Assembly (NCBI RefSeq): GCF_001440345.1
Contig: NZ_LJYX01000003.1
Location: 1-64,000, forward strand
DNA from: Colwellia sp. TT2012
GTDB lineage: Bacteria; Pseudomonadota; Gammaproteobacteria; Enterobacterales; Alteromonadaceae
Length of the DNA: 64,000 nt
Direction of reading: 5' to 3'
Shown: positions 37,369 to 45,174 of the stretch, piece by piece
Layout of the letters: every line of letters begins with the position of its first letter
Position numbering within the stretch: the stretch's first letter is position 1
Made by a program: the position numbers and the translations under genes
Notes under the pieces: model-generated
What the model saw: the letters and a program-made list of their open reading frames with translations, nothing else
Databases searched by the model: none
What the model was told of the DNA's origin: nothing

Positions 37369-38333
37369 GATTCAACATATCCTGAGGAACTTATCGTTAA
37401 TAGGTTGTTATTATCGCCAAATGCGACACTATACACAACCGCCCCGGTAGGTCTTTTTGCTTCTTTTGGTGTAACAAACCAATACGCAAGGCGTTTGCCG
37501 GTAGCAATATCCCAAACACTGACCTTCCTGCTGGCTGCACCTGTGATCATAGTTTTACCATCGGGTGAAAAACGCACGGTACTAAACACCTCATGGCGTT
37601 TTGTCCCTTGTAAGGTACTAATACGTTTACCTGTTTTTAAGTCCCATATATAAGCAGACTTCATACTGTCGGCGCTAAAGGCGTAACGGGCCTTAGCATC
37701 TAAAGCAACTTTCGACACCCGAGAGCTGTGATTAAATTGATAAACCACTTGTCCTGATTGGGTATCCCATACATAGGCGATGAAATCGTTACCCCCAGAC
37801 ATAGCCACACGCCCATTGGGCAGCATATCTACGGTATTCACTTTTTCTTTATGACCAAGAAACTCTAAGCGTCTGCCGGTATCAACGGCAACATGCACGA
37901 CAGTACCGTTACTTTTACCGATAAGTAAATAATCACCGCCATTGCTGATGGCAATATCTCTAATGTTTGACTCACGTACTTGCCAGTAACCCTCTGACTT
38001 GCCATTTTTTAGATTCCACAAGGCAAAGTTTTTTCTATTGGCGGTGAGAACATGACTCGAGTTGTCACTGATATCGATGGTGAGTACTAAATTATCACTA
38101 CTATTTTGCTCTTGTGCCCAGTTATAAAGTCGCTCATTTTTTGTTAAATCCCAAACACTCAAGCCATGGTGAATGGACGAAATAACCGAGAATTTGGCAT
38201 CGTTAGAAATATTGCCGGCATAGGCGCCTTCAACAGACTGCTGCCAACGCTCTATTGGCGCTTGCGTTAAGGGCTTACAGGCCATGAGTGTTGTCATTAA
38301 GATCACAGGAAAAATCCAATTACATTTTAACAA
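37350..38333 (-). CDS. WD40-repeat lipoprotein
   Basis: A 327-residue protein with a lipoprotein signal, VILMTTLMAC, so lipid attachment at C19 is likely. Six or seven WD40 blades follow, for example HHGLSVWDLTKNERLYNW, FIAYVWDTQSGQVVY, KSAYIWDLKTGKR and RKVSVWDIATGKR. Such beta-propellers are protein-binding scaffolds. The ligand is unknown. It is co-linear with slyX, whose frame begins before this stop codon. Confidence 0.85.
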   Translation of the reverse strand: MLKCNWIFPVILMTTLMACKPLTQAPIERWQQSVEGAYAGNISNDAKFSVISSIHHGLSVWDLTKNERLYNWAQEQNSSDNLVLTIDISDNSSHVLTANRKNFALWNLKNGKSEGYWQVRESNIRDIAISNGGDYLLIGKSNGTVVHVAVDTGRRLEFLGHKEKVNTVDMLPNGRVAMSGGNDFIAYVWDTQSGQVVYQFNHSSRVSKVALDAKARYAFSADSMKSAYIWDLKTGKRISTLQGTKRHEVFSTVRFSPDGKTMITGAASRKVSVWDIATGKRLAYWFVTPKEAKRPTGAVVYSVAFGDNNNLLTISSSGYVESWPMPK

Positions 38334-38502
38334 AATATTAAGTCTTTTTTATTTACGCATTTATCGTTAGTATAAGGTCTTTTTTAAAATTGTTTAGTGT
38401 TATCTTATAAATTTAAAAAGTTAAACTTTTAACGGTAACATCACAATTTTTAGCTTGTTAATTGGGGAATTCTCCAATTGTTTTGTATAAATGGAGATAT
38501 AA

Positions 38503-39276
38503 ATGAAATTATTTAAGCCTACCCTAGTAGCCCTAGCGTTAGTGGCCGTTGTTGGTTGTAATGAAAAAGCGGTTGAAGAAGTCAAAGCACCCGTATTAGA
38601 TACTGAAGTGCAAAAACAAGCTTACGGTTTGGGTGCTTCAATTGGTATGTACATGCAACGTAACTTAGCAGAGCATAATAAATTAGGTTTAACTTTAGAT
38701 AAAACGCTTATTGTCCGTGGTTTTACTGACAGTATTGATGGTAAAGCAGTTATCGAAAAAGAAGAAATTCAAGCCTTACTTATGAACCTTGATGCTAGCA
38801 TGAAAGAAAAGCAACAAGCGGAAAGTATTGCCGCGTCTGAAGCTAGTTTAGCTGAAGGTGCTAAGTTTCTTGCTGATAACGCTAAAAAAGAAGGTGTAAC
38901 AGTCACTGAATCAGGTATTCAATACGTAGTATTAACCGCTGGCGAAGGTGAAAAACCTGCGGCAACAGATACGGTAAAAGTTCACTATAAAGGTACCTTC
39001 TTAAACGGTGAAACGTTTGATAGTTCATACGACCGTGGCCAACCAGCAGTATTCCCACTGAACCGCGTCATTAAAGGTTGGACTGAAGGTGTACAATTAA
39101 TGACGGTTGGCGCTAAGTTTAAATTCACTATTCCATCAGATTTAGCATACGGCCCTAACGGTAATCCACCCAATATTCCGGGTAACTCAGTGTTAGAATT
39201 TGAAATTGAATTATTAGAAATTCAAAAAGATGAACCAACACCAAAAACAGATGGTCACGATCACGCTGCTCACTAG
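38503..39276 (+). CDS. fkpA: FKBP-type peptidyl-prolyl isomerase, FkpA/Mip-like lipoprotein
   Basis: Periplasmic folding catalyst and chaperone. A lipobox (ALVAVVGC) puts it on a membrane, unlike soluble E. coli FkpA. Residues about 30-120 form the helical dimerisation domain; residues 140-240 form the FKBP domain with VKVHYKGTFLNGETFDSSYD, GQPAVFPLNRVIKGWTEG and LAYGPNGNPPNIPGNSVLEF. A His-rich tail (DGHDHAAH) ends the protein and might bind metal. It lies divergent from the WD40-slyX pair. Confidence 0.93.
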   Translation: MKLFKPTLVALALVAVVGCNEKAVEEVKAPVLDTEVQKQAYGLGASIGMYMQRNLAEHNKLGLTLDKTLIVRGFTDSIDGKAVIEKEEIQALLMNLDASMKEKQQAESIAASEASLAEGAKFLADNAKKEGVTVTESGIQYVVLTAGEGEKPAATDTVKVHYKGTFLNGETFDSSYDRGQPAVFPLNRVIKGWTEGVQLMTVGAKFKFTIPSDLAYGPNGNPPNIPGNSVLEFEIELLEIQKDEPTPKTDGHDHAAH

Positions 39277-39334
39277 TTAAGGTTAGTGTTGCCTAAGCTT
39301 GCTTAGCTATTCACCGACTTACTAGTAAAAATAT

Positions 39335-39369
39335 AAAACCATCAGTAATGATTTACTGGTGGTTTTTTT
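39335..39369 (+). terminator. Terminator of fkpA
   Basis: AAACCATCAGTAA pairs with TTTACTGGTGGTTT around a short loop and is followed by T residues. Confidence 0.8.
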
Positions 39370-39438
39370 GTTTAGAGTTACATTAGATTTTAGTTTTATC
39401 GCTTGGCTTTCCATAACGGCTCACGATAAAATACCGCT

Positions 39439-40695
39439 ATGAAAAAACTCCTAATTATTGGCTATGTTTGGCCCGAGCCTAACTCTTCTGCGGCAGGTCG
39501 CCGTATGATGCAGTTAATCCACTTCTTCCATGGGCAAAGCTATGACATTACCTTTGCTAGCCCTGCGCAACAAACTGACCACATGGTTGATTTAAACGCC
39601 TTAAATATTGCCATTGAAAACATCAGTCTCAATTGCACTAGCTTTGATGATTTCATTAAAAACCTACAGCCTGATACGGTAATGTTTGACCGTTTTATGA
39701 TGGAAGAGCAATTTGGCTGGCGTGTTAGTGAGTTTTGCCCACAAGCGCTGCGAATCCTAGATACCGAAGATTTGTTTTGTTTACGTAACGGCCGCCACCA
39801 AGCCTATAAACAAAAACGTAACATTACCGATGAAGATTTACTTACTAGTGAGCTAGCAAAACGTGAAGTTGCTTCAATATTTCGCTCTGATATCAGTTTA
39901 ATGATATCAAGTGTGGAAGTGGCATTACTACAACGCCTCTTTAAAGTTGATGCCAGCTTAATTCACTATTGCCCGTTTATGTTAAGTGAGGCACAGTTAA
40001 CACAAAAAAATCCAAGTTATGACCAGCGCGAAGATTTTATGGTGATAGGGAACTTTCGTCATGCGCCCAACTGGGATGCAGTATTATGGCTAAAACAGCA
40101 GATATGGCCGCTAATACGTAAACAGTTACCCAATGCAAAGTTAAATGTTTATGGCGCTTATCCACCGGCAAAAGCGACTGACTTACATGATGAAAAATCA
40201 GCTTTCTTAGTCAAAGGCTGGGTTGATGATGCGGTACTGGCCATGCAAAGCGCAAAAGTCTGTTTAGCACCGTTACGTTTTGGTGCCGGTATTAAAGGCA
40301 AGTTAGCCGAGGCCATGTATTGTGCTACGCCATCAGTGACCACAGATATTGGTGCAGAAAGCATGCAAACCGATCTACCTTGGGCGGGCGCAATAGCCAA
40401 TGAGCCACAAGCGATAGCTGATGCAGCGGTAAGACTTTACCAAAATGAGCTTGCTTGGCAAAGTGCCAGTGAGTTAGGGCAAAAAAATGCCCAGCTAATG
40501 TATCAACAAAACAGCATATTAGCCGAGCTAGCCAATCGTTTTACGCAACTAGAGGCTAACCTTAGTTCACATCGGCAAATGAACTTTATTGGTAGCATGC
40601 TTAACCATCATCACCATAAAAGTACGCAATATATGGCGCAGTGGATTGATGTTAAAACCCAGTTGAAAGTTTTGGCAGAAGCTGCTGAGGATTAA
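39439..40695 (+). CDS. Glycosyltransferase, GT4-like
   Basis: A 418-residue cytosolic protein with a GT-B-type outline. The N-terminal start KKLLIIGYVWPEPNSSAAGR and the C-terminal donor-site region, VCLAPLRFGAGIKGKLAEAM then YCATPSVTTDIGAESM, are those of family 4. Acceptor and donor are unknown. It has no adjacent polysaccharide gene and may act on a cell-surface glycan. The start ATG lies close to a weak ribosome binding site. Confidence 0.75.
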   Translation: MKKLLIIGYVWPEPNSSAAGRRMMQLIHFFHGQSYDITFASPAQQTDHMVDLNALNIAIENISLNCTSFDDFIKNLQPDTVMFDRFMMEEQFGWRVSEFCPQALRILDTEDLFCLRNGRHQAYKQKRNITDEDLLTSELAKREVASIFRSDISLMISSVEVALLQRLFKVDASLIHYCPFMLSEAQLTQKNPSYDQREDFMVIGNFRHAPNWDAVLWLKQQIWPLIRKQLPNAKLNVYGAYPPAKATDLHDEKSAFLVKGWVDDAVLAMQSAKVCLAPLRFGAGIKGKLAEAMYCATPSVTTDIGAESMQTDLPWAGAIANEPQAIADAAVRLYQNELAWQSASELGQKNAQLMYQQNSILAELANRFTQLEANLSSHRQMNFIGSMLNHHHHKSTQYMAQWIDVKTQLKVLAEAAED

Positions 40696-40777
40696 TAAGG
40701 GAAAAGAGTCACTAGCTTTTATCAAGCTATCATGCGGACTGTAACTAAAGTCGGCATCAATTGTTGAGAGCAGGGAG

Positions 40778-41665
40778 CTATAAAGACACCTCAAGTATAC
40801 GATTAAGGCGTTGCGCGGCCTTCAGTAGTTGTTGTGCCATTATCGGTAAATAATGCTGAGCATAATTGTCGTTTAGTTTTATTTTTCCTTTAGGGCGCAG
40901 ACAAATATTTTGGCTATTGAGTTGGCAATATTGAAATGCGGGAGTCCGTACCAACTGGTATGACTCATTAGCCCACTGCCATACCTGTTTAGCTTGGTAC
41001 GCTGGCGTATGATTCTTATGCCACTGAGCGTTTAAGTGAGCCAGCCACTGTTTTCTTGAGCGCTTAGCTTTTTTAATCAAACAAGCATCCCAATAGCCAT
41101 GTAAATTTTTGCAAGGAGTTTTATTCTTAGCTAAGTTAACCTTGTTACCACCTAAATCGCTGGCGTAACTGACATGTAAAGGTTGATGAATATCGCCGAG
41201 CCAATGCCCTAAAAATAATAAGGCTTGCGCTGACTGCCAGGATATTGGCGAAAATTTCAGCTGCTGTTGATGGGTGATTATGGCTTGCGGTAAGCAGTTT
41301 TTCTTACAAACGGCCTTAGTAATTACGTCTAAATTACGTGCTACGTTTAGGTAATGCCAGCGATTAAATTTTTTAAATCGCGGGTGTTTTTTTTTATGTT
41401 TCTTAATGGCATCTGCCCAAGTACAGGCATTAGCAAAGGTGAGTGGCGTGCTTTTTTCCAAGCGATTATAGTGATTAATAATGGTTTGCTGCTCTTGCGG
41501 CACGGCCTGCAGTAGTTGGCTAATGCGCTGCTGTTTCGCCCAAGGTAAGTGCTCAAAGGCAAGCTGGCATACTATTTTATGACCGAACTTTGCCAGGGCA
41601 AAACTCGGTTGACTGAACAGTAACATACCGCCTAAGAATAACGACCATAACAGTTTTTTTAACAT
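40778..41665 (-). CDS. Secreted S1/P1-type nuclease
   Basis: A 295-residue zinc-dependent nuclease with an N-terminal signal peptide (LFLGGMLLFSQPSFALA). S1/P1 enzymes digest single-stranded RNA and DNA. The trinuclear-zinc ligands are recognisable: KFGHKIVCQLA near the mature N-terminus, WLGDIHQPLHVSYASDLGG and NLHGYWD. The usual N-terminal Trp-Gly is replaced by Lys-Phe-Gly, and an unusually basic body is seen. It follows the thioesterase gene after 14 bases, so the two are probably co-transcribed. Confidence 0.82.
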   Translation of the reverse strand: MLKKLLWSLFLGGMLLFSQPSFALAKFGHKIVCQLAFEHLPWAKQQRISQLLQAVPQEQQTIINHYNRLEKSTPLTFANACTWADAIKKHKKKHPRFKKFNRWHYLNVARNLDVITKAVCKKNCLPQAIITHQQQLKFSPISWQSAQALLFLGHWLGDIHQPLHVSYASDLGGNKVNLAKNKTPCKNLHGYWDACLIKKAKRSRKQWLAHLNAQWHKNHTPAYQAKQVWQWANESYQLVRTPAFQYCQLNSQNICLRPKGKIKLNDNYAQHYLPIMAQQLLKAAQRLNRILEVSL

Positions 41666-41679
41666 GATGGTTTAATAGG

Positions 41680-42156
41680 CTAATCGATGAAGATTTGCAT
41701 TTCTTCACCAATTTGTTTGCGCATTTCCATCAATTTTACCGCTGAAGCATACTGCTTCTTATCTGCTTCTGATTTTGGTTGCCACTTCGGCACACTTTCT
41801 GATTGGCCATTTTGATCAACCGCGACCATGATAACAATACAGTGAGTAGTTAATCGACGGTTTAATGATTTAGGGTCGCAAGCGTTAACTTCTATGGCGA
41901 TATGCATAGACGAATTACCGGTATAAATAACTTTCGCTTCTACTTCCACTAAACTGCCGACATGAATAGGGGCAATAAAACGTATTCCACCAGCGTAGGC
42001 GGTAACACAGTAGCGACCACTCCAACCCGCAGCACAAGCATAAGCGGCTAAATCTATCCATTTCATCACAGCGCCACCATGTACTTTGCCACCAAAATTG
42101 ACATCTTGTGGTTCGGCTAAAAATCGTAGGGTAATGTCGCGTTGGGGTGTATTCAT
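41680..42156 (-). CDS. Hotdog-fold acyl-CoA thioesterase
   Basis: A 158-residue cytosolic enzyme of the YciA/ACOT group that releases free acids from acyl-CoA. Visible family parts are the start RDITLRFLAEPQDVNFGGKV, HGGAVMKWIDLAAYACAAGW with the conserved Asp and the IRFIAPIHVGSLVEVEAKV strand. The substrate range is unknown. It is upstream of the S1/P1 nuclease gene. Confidence 0.85.
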   Translation of the reverse strand: MNTPQRDITLRFLAEPQDVNFGGKVHGGAVMKWIDLAAYACAAGWSGRYCVTAYAGGIRFIAPIHVGSLVEVEAKVIYTGNSSMHIAIEVNACDPKSLNRRLTTHCIVIMVAVDQNGQSESVPKWQPKSEADKKQYASAVKLMEMRKQIGEEMQIFID

Positions 42157-42378
42157 AAGTATGCTCTTTATCGTTAATAAGTTGAATAGGGTGTTCTAAA
42201 GGGGATAGCTCAAATATAGTGTTCAGCATCAATTAGCAAAGATTATCTATCAGGCTTTTTACAGAAGTAATCTAACGTTATATTTAATAACCTTTAGCTG
42301 CATATTTGTCAGCTTTATTAAAATAGTTTATACGGGTTAAATTAACTATGCCAATTTAAAAGTATAACAAATATTGTC

Positions 42379-42407
42379 TTTACAGGTTCAAACAAAAGAA
42401 TTAGAAT
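42379..42407 (+). promoter_or_regulatory. Sigma-70 promoter of the Ni-SOD cluster
   Basis: TTTACA (42379-42384), 17 bases, and TAGAAT (42402-42407). The predicted start point is near 42414. The -10 box overlaps the left edge of the Fur-like box. Confidence 0.55.
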
Positions 42408-42429
42408 GCGAACCATTATCATTTGTATT
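42405..42429 (+). promoter_or_regulatory. Candidate Fur box of the Ni-SOD cluster
   Basis: The 25-base dyad centred at 42417 reads AATGCGAACC-ATTATCATTT then GTATT; eight of twelve paired positions are complementary and the minus strand contains AAATGATAATG. It overlaps the -10 box and the start point, so a Fur-iron complex there would block transcription. Confidence 0.6.
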
Positions 42430-42446
42430 GGTTGTTTGGAAGGGTT

Positions 42447-42875
42447 ATGGAAGTCTGGCAAATACTACTGTTAAAAGGGAACGATAGTTTTAATAAACAA
42501 CAGTTATTACTCGCTGAAGAATATTATCACCAAGCCATAGAATGCTTAGAGCAACTGTGGCAAGAAAATATTGAAGATTGTGAGCTATTAATGGCATGGA
42601 TCAGTGCTTTTCATAACTTAGCTGTTTTGTATGAAGAACAGGACCAGCCTAAAATGGCCTTTCGTTATTTACAAATCCCCCATCAACGCATGGCTGAATT
42701 ATCACAGCAGACACAAAATAGCGAAGATTTACAGTTTGTGGCGTTGCGTTCATTGAAAATAACGCTAATGCCACTGTTGGCTTTTAGTAAAAAATACCCC
42801 GCTTGCGATGGCTGTTTGTCATCGCTTAATAAAATGGCCATGGCCGTTAATGCTAGCCAACCGGTAATGCATTAG
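42447..42875 (+). CDS. TPR-like protein at the head of the Ni-SOD cluster
   Basis: A 142-residue soluble protein. Two helix pairs resemble TPR units (LLAEEYYHQAIECLEQLWQ and AWISAFHNLAVLYEEQDQPK). The C-terminal part holds a CxxC pair in YPACDGCLSSL. I do not recognise a named family. The ATG at 42447 follows GGAAGG; a TTG at 42423 in the same frame falls inside the Fur box and has no ribosome binding site. It is first in a tight four-gene run and could help nickel loading, but that is inference. Confidence 0.7.
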   Translation: MEVWQILLLKGNDSFNKQQLLLAEEYYHQAIECLEQLWQENIEDCELLMAWISAFHNLAVLYEEQDQPKMAFRYLQIPHQRMAELSQQTQNSEDLQFVALRSLKITLMPLLAFSKKYPACDGCLSSLNKMAMAVNASQPVMH

Positions 42876-42894
42876 TTCACTTACCTTTAAGGAT

Positions 42895-43083
42895 ATGATG
42901 ATGAAAAGAACAGTTATTTTTTTTGCTTTGTTGGCATTACTACTAAGTAAGCCATTATTTGCCCACCCAGGACATGATCACAGCGCCCCTGGTGCAGGTT
43001 TAATACATTTACTTTGGTTAGTCCCCTTTATTATTGCCGCAGTGGTTGTGGTGTTTAAAGAAATTACCGCCCCTAAAAGCTAA
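42895..43083 (+). CDS. Small His-rich membrane peptide beside Ni-SOD
   Basis: A 62-residue peptide with a signal sequence (VIFFALLALLLSKPLFA), a predicted mature start HPGHDHSAPGAG, and a single membrane helix (LLWLVPFIIAAVVVVF). The HPGH start after signal cleavage resembles the metal-binding N-terminus of HupE/UreJ nickel permeases, though the protein is far too short to be a channel. Three ATG codons stand in a row; AAGGAT favours the first or third. Position between the TPR protein and sodN suggests nickel handling in the periplasm. Confidence 0.6.
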   Translation: MMMKRTVIFFALLALLLSKPLFAHPGHDHSAPGAGLIHLLWLVPFIIAAVVVVFKEITAPKS

Positions 43084-43103
43084 GCTGAAAATACCAGCAG
43101 GAG

Positions 43104-43613
43104 ATGATGATGTTATATAACCTTATTGCCAAGTTAGATAAAAAATTAAACTTTCCCGTGGTGATGGCTCACTGCGATATACCTTGCAAAATTTATGATC
43201 CTATCAGTGCACAAATTGCCGCATTGACCATGATTCGATTGGTTGATTTACTCAATGAATTAAAAGCTAAGCCATCGCTAACTTTGGATGAACAGGCGCA
43301 GTTTTTACGATTGGTAAATCAAAAAGAACAGCATGGTTTAAAAGTTAAAGAAGAAATAACCATAATATGGGGTGATTACATTAAAACGCCACAATTAACG
43401 CAATACCCTGAGTTGCATGATTTAGTGCACGGCATAATGCTCGCCAGCTCACAAGTAAAACAGCATATTAGTAGAGAGGCTGCATTGACATTATTGCAGC
43501 AAGTAAATCGTTTTGCTGAAATATTCTGGGCAACTAAAAAAGTGACTACCTTTACTGCTGTTTGCCCTTATCCACCAGCCGAAACGCTGGTATATCCTAA
43601 GTTACAAGCTTAA
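43104..43613 (+). CDS. sodN: Nickel superoxide dismutase
   Basis: Converts superoxide to oxygen and hydrogen peroxide with a nickel site in an N-terminal hook. The hook motif is HCDIPCKIYDP (residues 23-33); maturation must remove residues 1-22 so that the His amino group binds nickel. The mature form is about 147 residues, longer than Streptomyces SodN. At hook position 7 Lys replaces the usual Gly. Helical body segments such as LVHGIMLASSQVKQHIS match the four-helix bundle of Ni-SOD. ATG at 43104, 43107 or 43110 is possible, with AGGAG before them. Confidence 0.9.
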   Translation: MMMLYNLIAKLDKKLNFPVVMAHCDIPCKIYDPISAQIAALTMIRLVDLLNELKAKPSLTLDEQAQFLRLVNQKEQHGLKVKEEITIIWGDYIKTPQLTQYPELHDLVHGIMLASSQVKQHISREAALTLLQQVNRFAEIFWATKKVTTFTAVCPYPPAETLVYPKLQA

Positions 43614-43656
43614 CGACTTTACCGTGCTGAAGCATCTTTATTACTAGGAACACATT

Positions 43657-43953
43657 ATGTTTGGCTTTCATTTTTGCAAAGTTACCGGGGTGAGTATGTC
43701 ACCGCGTATACCGGAGAACAGTTATGTTTTTGTCGTGCCCTGGTTGAGAATATTTAACTTAAAAGAAGGCTGTTTACTGAAGGTAATTCACCCCCGCTAT
43801 GGCCATATAGTTAAGTCATTAGCGAAAGTGGATAGAAATGGTCTGTTTTGGCTTAAAGGCCATCATAAAAGTAGCCTGCCGATTGAGAAGCTTGGTCCCG
43901 TGGGAAAATCGCAAATACAAGGCAAGATATTGTGGGTTTTTCCGCCTAAATAA
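43657..43953 (+). CDS. sodX: Ni-SOD maturation protease SodX
   Basis: A 98-residue protease of the signal peptidase S26 family that removes the SodN propeptide. The catalytic Ser is S13 in GVSMSPRIPEN, and the Lys general base is probably K53 in HIVKSLAKV. There is no N-terminal membrane anchor, so it acts in the cytosol. It begins 43 bases after the sodN stop, as in other Ni-SOD operons. Its presence strongly supports the sodN assignment. Confidence 0.88.
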   Translation: MFGFHFCKVTGVSMSPRIPENSYVFVVPWLRIFNLKEGCLLKVIHPRYGHIVKSLAKVDRNGLFWLKGHHKSSLPIEKLGPVGKSQIQGKILWVFPPK

Positions 43954-44012
43954 GCCATAGGCTTTATTAGTTCTCCTAGAGTAACTATTATTTTATCACA
44001 GCGCCTTGAAGT

Positions 44013-44064
44013 GAAATGGCTCAAGCACTCTGAAACAAACAGCTTGAATGGCAACGGGTATAAG
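44013..44064. repeat. Half copy of a dispersed palindrome family
   Basis: GCTCAAGCACTCTGAAACA and CTTGAATGG-CAACGGGTATA are shared with the fuller copy at 46250-46317. The left inverted arm is missing here. The sequence is a known kind of intergenic repeat in marine gammaproteobacteria, as I recall. Confidence 0.55.
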
Positions 44065-44073
44065 CTATGTCAC

Positions 44074-44555
44074 CTACAGAAAGTTTACACCCTGCTTTAA
44101 TGAAGCCGCAGCATCTTTATAACTACTCTTTTCTAAATAACTACTACGCTATTGATTAAACTAGGGACCTTATCACTAGAGATACCTGGTTTGTCAAAGA
44201 CAGCAGTTAAGTAATCTACACTTTCGGCTTTTTTACTCGCTACTCCCGCACTTTAAAATAATGAACTCATTGATGATTTAGCCACTTTAGGGGCTTTGTC
44301 TAAATAGCTTTGTACATCAGGCACGGCTTTACTGATTCAGGCAAATATTACCTGAGTTAAATTATCTTGTGCAACCTTAAGTAGTGAGCAAAAACTTGCT
44401 GAGACAGTCTATTTCGAGAGATTTAACTGTTTAGCTACATATTTGTGCATAGCATCAGTAGGTAATGGTATACCGACATCCTTAACTGCTGCTGTAAGCT
44501 ACTCAGTTGAAGATTTACTGGAATTATTTAAAGGAATTATTTCGCGGGAGTTTTA
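44074..44555 (-). pseudogene. Relic of a DUF2780-like protein
   Basis: On the minus strand, pieces joined over frameshifts and stops read AKQLNLS, SLLKVAQDNLTQ, ISKAVPDVQSYLDKAPKVAK, AGVASKKAESVDYLTAVFDK, PGISSDKVPSLINSVV and, in another frame, YLEKSSYKDAAASLKQGVNF followed by a stop at 44074-44076. The alternating S/T helix layout, with AVPDVQSYL and the final GL/GISSDKVPSLIN region, fits the DUF2780 family (Vibrio VcgC/VcgE type). At least three in-frame stops are present. Confidence 0.65.
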
Positions 44556-44584
44556 ATAAAGCAGCGAAAGGGTTTTTCGCCAAT

Positions 44585-44613
44585 AAAAAAGCCTTTCTCA
44601 AAGAGAAAGGCTT
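44585..44613 (-). terminator. Terminator hairpin in the sodX-hemE gap
   Basis: AAGCCTTTCT and AGAAAGGCTT flank CAAAG; on the minus strand a run of six T follows. It lies upstream of the DUF2780 relic, so it would stop transcription before reaching it; a gene to its right has been lost or is the Asn/Lys-rich stretch at 44663-44854. Confidence 0.6.
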
Positions 44614-45171
44614 GAAATTCTCGCATATTGGTCTTGTTTACCAAGCTTCTTATTATTAATTTCTAGCCAATATTTTTATTATTATTATTAATTTTGGCTG
44701 AATTTATTTTATTCTTATTGTTTTTGTTTTTGTTTTTATTATTGTTTTTCTGTAGCGCAGGCATTTTATAGCAAAGCATTTTTACTACCGCAACAACTTT
44801 AATAGAGTATAAGCTCGACGACTTTTTTCGTACTAAACTGGTCCAATGAGTCAATGCTGCTAAGCTATTGATTCAAAGTTCATTGGTAAAAATCAAGCTG
44901 ATATTAATGCTTTTAAAAAAAAGTTAAATAAATTGAACTTTTATCCTGCTGAGGTCTTTTTTTGCGACTCCGCGGCGTTTTGTTTTTTCGGCGTGTTGAT
45001 TTAGCGCATAGATCAAAAGCCAGGTCGGTGCTAAACTGGGCACCATAAAATCCATTCGCTAGGCTGCGGAAAATAAAGCGGCGTGGCAAAAAATTAAGCC
45101 AGTCATTGCAAGTACGTTATTGTTAAGTCATTAGCTAGCGCAAGGACAAAGCAAAAAAATAAGAGGAACTA
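44614..45171. other. Gap with no convincing gene before hemE
   Basis: On the minus strand 44663-44854 is open but encodes a low-complexity Asn/Lys tail and looks like chance. On the plus strand 44864-45004 reads INAFKKKLNKLNFYPAEVFF with CDSA after it, which is weakly like the last motif of HAD hydrolases and may be a gene relic. I can support neither as a gene. Confidence 0.35.
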
Positions 45172-45174
45172 TTG

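Noticed and set aside
44663..44854. Open frame with an Asn/Lys-rich tail
   Set aside because: Low-complexity A-rich DNA easily gives such a frame; no recognisable domain and no ribosome binding site.
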